From JAHEKB01 sp049115575 (lineage in GTDB: Bacteria > Bacteroidota > Bacteroidia > NS11-12g > UBA9320), in the NCBI GenBank assembly GCA_049115575.1, contig JAGDZU010000001.1, forward strand, positions 620,001 to 684,000: a stretch of DNA of 64,000 nt, in the 5' to 3' direction. A model generated the notes under the pieces. That model had not been told where the DNA came from and made no database searches. It saw only the letters and a program-made list of their open reading frames with translations. Shown here one piece after another: positions 62,775 to 64,000 of the stretch (position 1 is its first letter; the number at the start of each line of letters is the position of its first letter). The position numbers and the translations under genes were made by a program.

Positions 62775-63580
62775 TGGAATATTTACTGCTGATCATAGGG
62801 TCTTTGGTGTTCTTTGCTGCAAGTAGTATCTATGCCTTCTACGTCTTTCAGGAGCGTATACTTTTCAAACCAACTCAATTAAGTAAAACACATGAGTATA
62901 AATTTCCAATTGGATTAACACATGAAGAATGGAATTTGAACACTTCAGATGATGGTGAAATCAATGGAATAAAGTTTATGGTAGACAATCCCAAAGCACA
63001 ACTATTCTATTTTCACGGAAACAGTTTAGACGCTCAGTTCTGGGGTGAATGGGTGGAAATTCTTGCTAACCGCTATCAAATGGAAGCCATCATGATGGAC
63101 TATAGAGGATATGGTAAAAGCACCGGCAAGCGGAGTATGGACACCATGCTAAATGATGCCAGCGAAGTCTACAAAAAATTCAATAATGGGAACCTTAAAT
63201 CTATTATTCACGGTAGATCATTAGGAGGAGCTTTTGCGAGTCATGTGGCTAGTGCACATGAGGTGGAGAAACTCATATTGGAATCTACTTTTACCAAGAC
63301 CACCCATATAGTCTTACCCCATATCATTAGACTCCCAGATCTACCCTTCTTTAAATACCATTTTCAAAGTATTGATTCTATCAAAAAATTGAATTGCGAG
63401 TTGGAAATCATCCATGGAGAAAAGGATGCGCTAATACCCGCTAAGCACGCTCTGCTCATGTTCAACGCTTATAAGTCTAAGAATAAAAAAATGCACATTA
63501 TAGCTGAAGGAACACATAATGATATGTATCTCATGCCAGAATATCACGAGATACTTGATCAAGTATTTATAATTGATTAA
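62774..63580 (+). CDS. Membrane-anchored alpha/beta hydrolase, tandem paralogue 2
   Basis: A 268-residue homologue of the preceding protein with an N-terminal membrane segment, YFHGNSLD oxyanion motif, RGYGKSTGKRS (shared almost verbatim with paralogue 1), nucleophile S149 in HGRSLGGA, D218 and H248. It resembles BEM46/ABHD13-type hydrolases; the substrate is unknown. It is linked to paralogue 1 by a TAATG junction and its 3' end overlaps the convergent rsmE gene by 14 bp. Confidence 0.87.
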   Translation: MEYLLLIIGSLVFFAASSIYAFYVFQERILFKPTQLSKTHEYKFPIGLTHEEWNLNTSDDGEINGIKFMVDNPKAQLFYFHGNSLDAQFWGEWVEILANRYQMEAIMMDYRGYGKSTGKRSMDTMLNDASEVYKKFNNGNLKSIIHGRSLGGAFASHVASAHEVEKLILESTFTKTTHIVLPHIIRLPDLPFFKYHFQSIDSIKKLNCELEIIHGEKDALIPAKHALLMFNAYKSKNKKMHIIAEGTHNDMYLMPEYHEILDQVFIID

Positions 63581-64000
63581 ATAGGACTGCTGCACTTATA
63601 GCAGCCGTTTCGGTGCGCAGTCTGTATTTACCCAAATCCAAGCCTTTAAATCCATTGGAATATGCCAGATTCACCTCTTCTAAGCTAAAATCACCTTCGG
63701 GTCCAATAATTACCAAACACTCCCCTTGCACTTTCTGCCAAGATTGTTTAGGGCTATCATCTATGCAATGCGCTATGTACTTATGCTCAAAATCTTTTGA
63801 AACTAATTCGGATAAATTTGATTCAGAAACTTTTGGTAAATGAAGACGGAGCGACTGTTTCATTGCTCCAACCGTTTTTTTGAGAACTCTCTCCATATTC
63901 ACCTTAACCCTCTCTGAATGTTCGGTATAAACAAATATGAGCTCTTTAATTCCAATCTCTACAACTTTTTCTATCATCCATTCAAGACGATCTCGATTTT
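63567..64000 (-). CDS. rsmE: 16S rRNA m3U1498 methyltransferase, partial
   Basis: The frame is open to the right edge; the codons beyond ATG 63977 read NRDRLEW, the conserved segment preceding M-IEKVVEIGI in RsmE, so the true start is outside the window. The SPOUT C-terminal part has VIIGPEGDFSLEEVNLA and LRTETAAISAAVLF, the SAM-binding knot. It methylates U1498 of 16S rRNA. Confidence 0.93.
   Translation of the reverse strand, partial: NRDRLEWMIEKVVEIGIKELIFVYTEHSERVKVNMERVLKKTVGAMKQSLRLHLPKVSESNLSELVSKDFEHKYIAHCIDDSPKQSWQKVQGECLVIIGPEGDFSLEEVNLAYSNGFKGLDLGKYRLRTETAAISAAVLFNQL

Noticed and set aside
1..64000. CRISPR array, prophage, insertion sequence, rRNA operon or secondary-metabolite cluster
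   Set aside because: No regularly spaced repeats, transposase, integrase, phage structural gene, rRNA or NRPS/PKS-like frame was seen by reading both strands.

Overview
The window reads as chromosomal DNA of an AT-rich Bacteroidota, most likely a free-living Flavobacteriales-type marine or aquatic bacterium. The support is direct: several secreted proteins end in type IX secretion (T9SS) sorting domains, including one CHU_C/type B domain. Promoters carry the Bacteroidota -7 box TAnnTTTG instead of sigma-70 boxes, and starts lack Shine-Dalgarno sequences. Lineage markers are a split transketolase, a PUR-alpha-like DUF3276 protein, DUF4199, DUF1573 and DUF4159 proteins, a Bacteroidota-type long NusB, and an HsdR-N-like protein beside holA. 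The genus cannot be named from the sequence alone. I see no rRNA, CRISPR array, prophage, insertion sequence or biosynthetic cluster.

Layout. 1-5 kb (mostly minus): 5' end of an RsmB-like rRNA methyltransferase, a PBP1-like lipoprotein overlapping guaA, then an OmpR-type response regulator and its histidine kinase, with a small cytochrome-b5-like heme protein divergent. 5-13.6 kb: methyltransferase/flavin-oxidase pair, cupin, then a minus-strand housekeeping block (rpiB, tatC, fabG, a lipoprotein, pepE, an FKBP lipoprotein, an ABC-F ATPase, pdxH). 13.6-23.6 kb: two very large PKD-rich surface proteins flanking ffh. 23.9-30 kb: TPR lipoprotein, cobalamin adenosyltransferase, and a tightly overlapping operon (DUF3276, DUF4199, SRPBCC, plsC, gatC, LolD-like ATPase), then an ABC exporter. 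30-38.8 kb (plus): leucine dehydrogenase, a methyltransferase and a GT-C-like membrane protein, the conserved nusB-DUF1573-yajC-coaE cluster, a phosphoribosyltransferase, a cyclophilin with a T9SS-like tail, and kynurenine monooxygenase. 39-48.5 kb: a COG2509 flavoprotein, split transketolase interrupted by a VWA-protein gene, lipid kinase, SUI1 factor, pckA, and an outer-membrane porin with an FMN-binding partner. 48.5-56.5 kb (minus): MFS transporter, clpX-clpP-tig, tRNA-Leu, a T9SS protein, holA. 56.5-64 kb: HsdR-N-like protein, nhaD, GT2, TPR protein, queuosine-precursor transporter, DUF4159 protein, tandem alpha/beta hydrolases, and the 3' part of rsmE.

Most genes are housekeeping: protein quality control and export (tig/clpP/clpX, ffh, yajC, tatC, peptidyl-prolyl isomerases), central carbon metabolism (transketolase, pckA, rpiB, leucine dehydrogenase, kmo) and cofactors (pdxH, coaE, adenosylcobalamin). 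The accessory signal lies in the giant adhesin-like proteins, the VWA insertion in the transketolase locus, the porin/FMN pair, the HsdR-N gene nested against holA, a small dispersed intergenic repeat (three copies), and a recurrent promoter layout that predicts extremely short or absent mRNA leaders. I found no unambiguous new multi-gene system; the best candidates are listed as findings with the tests that would decide them.
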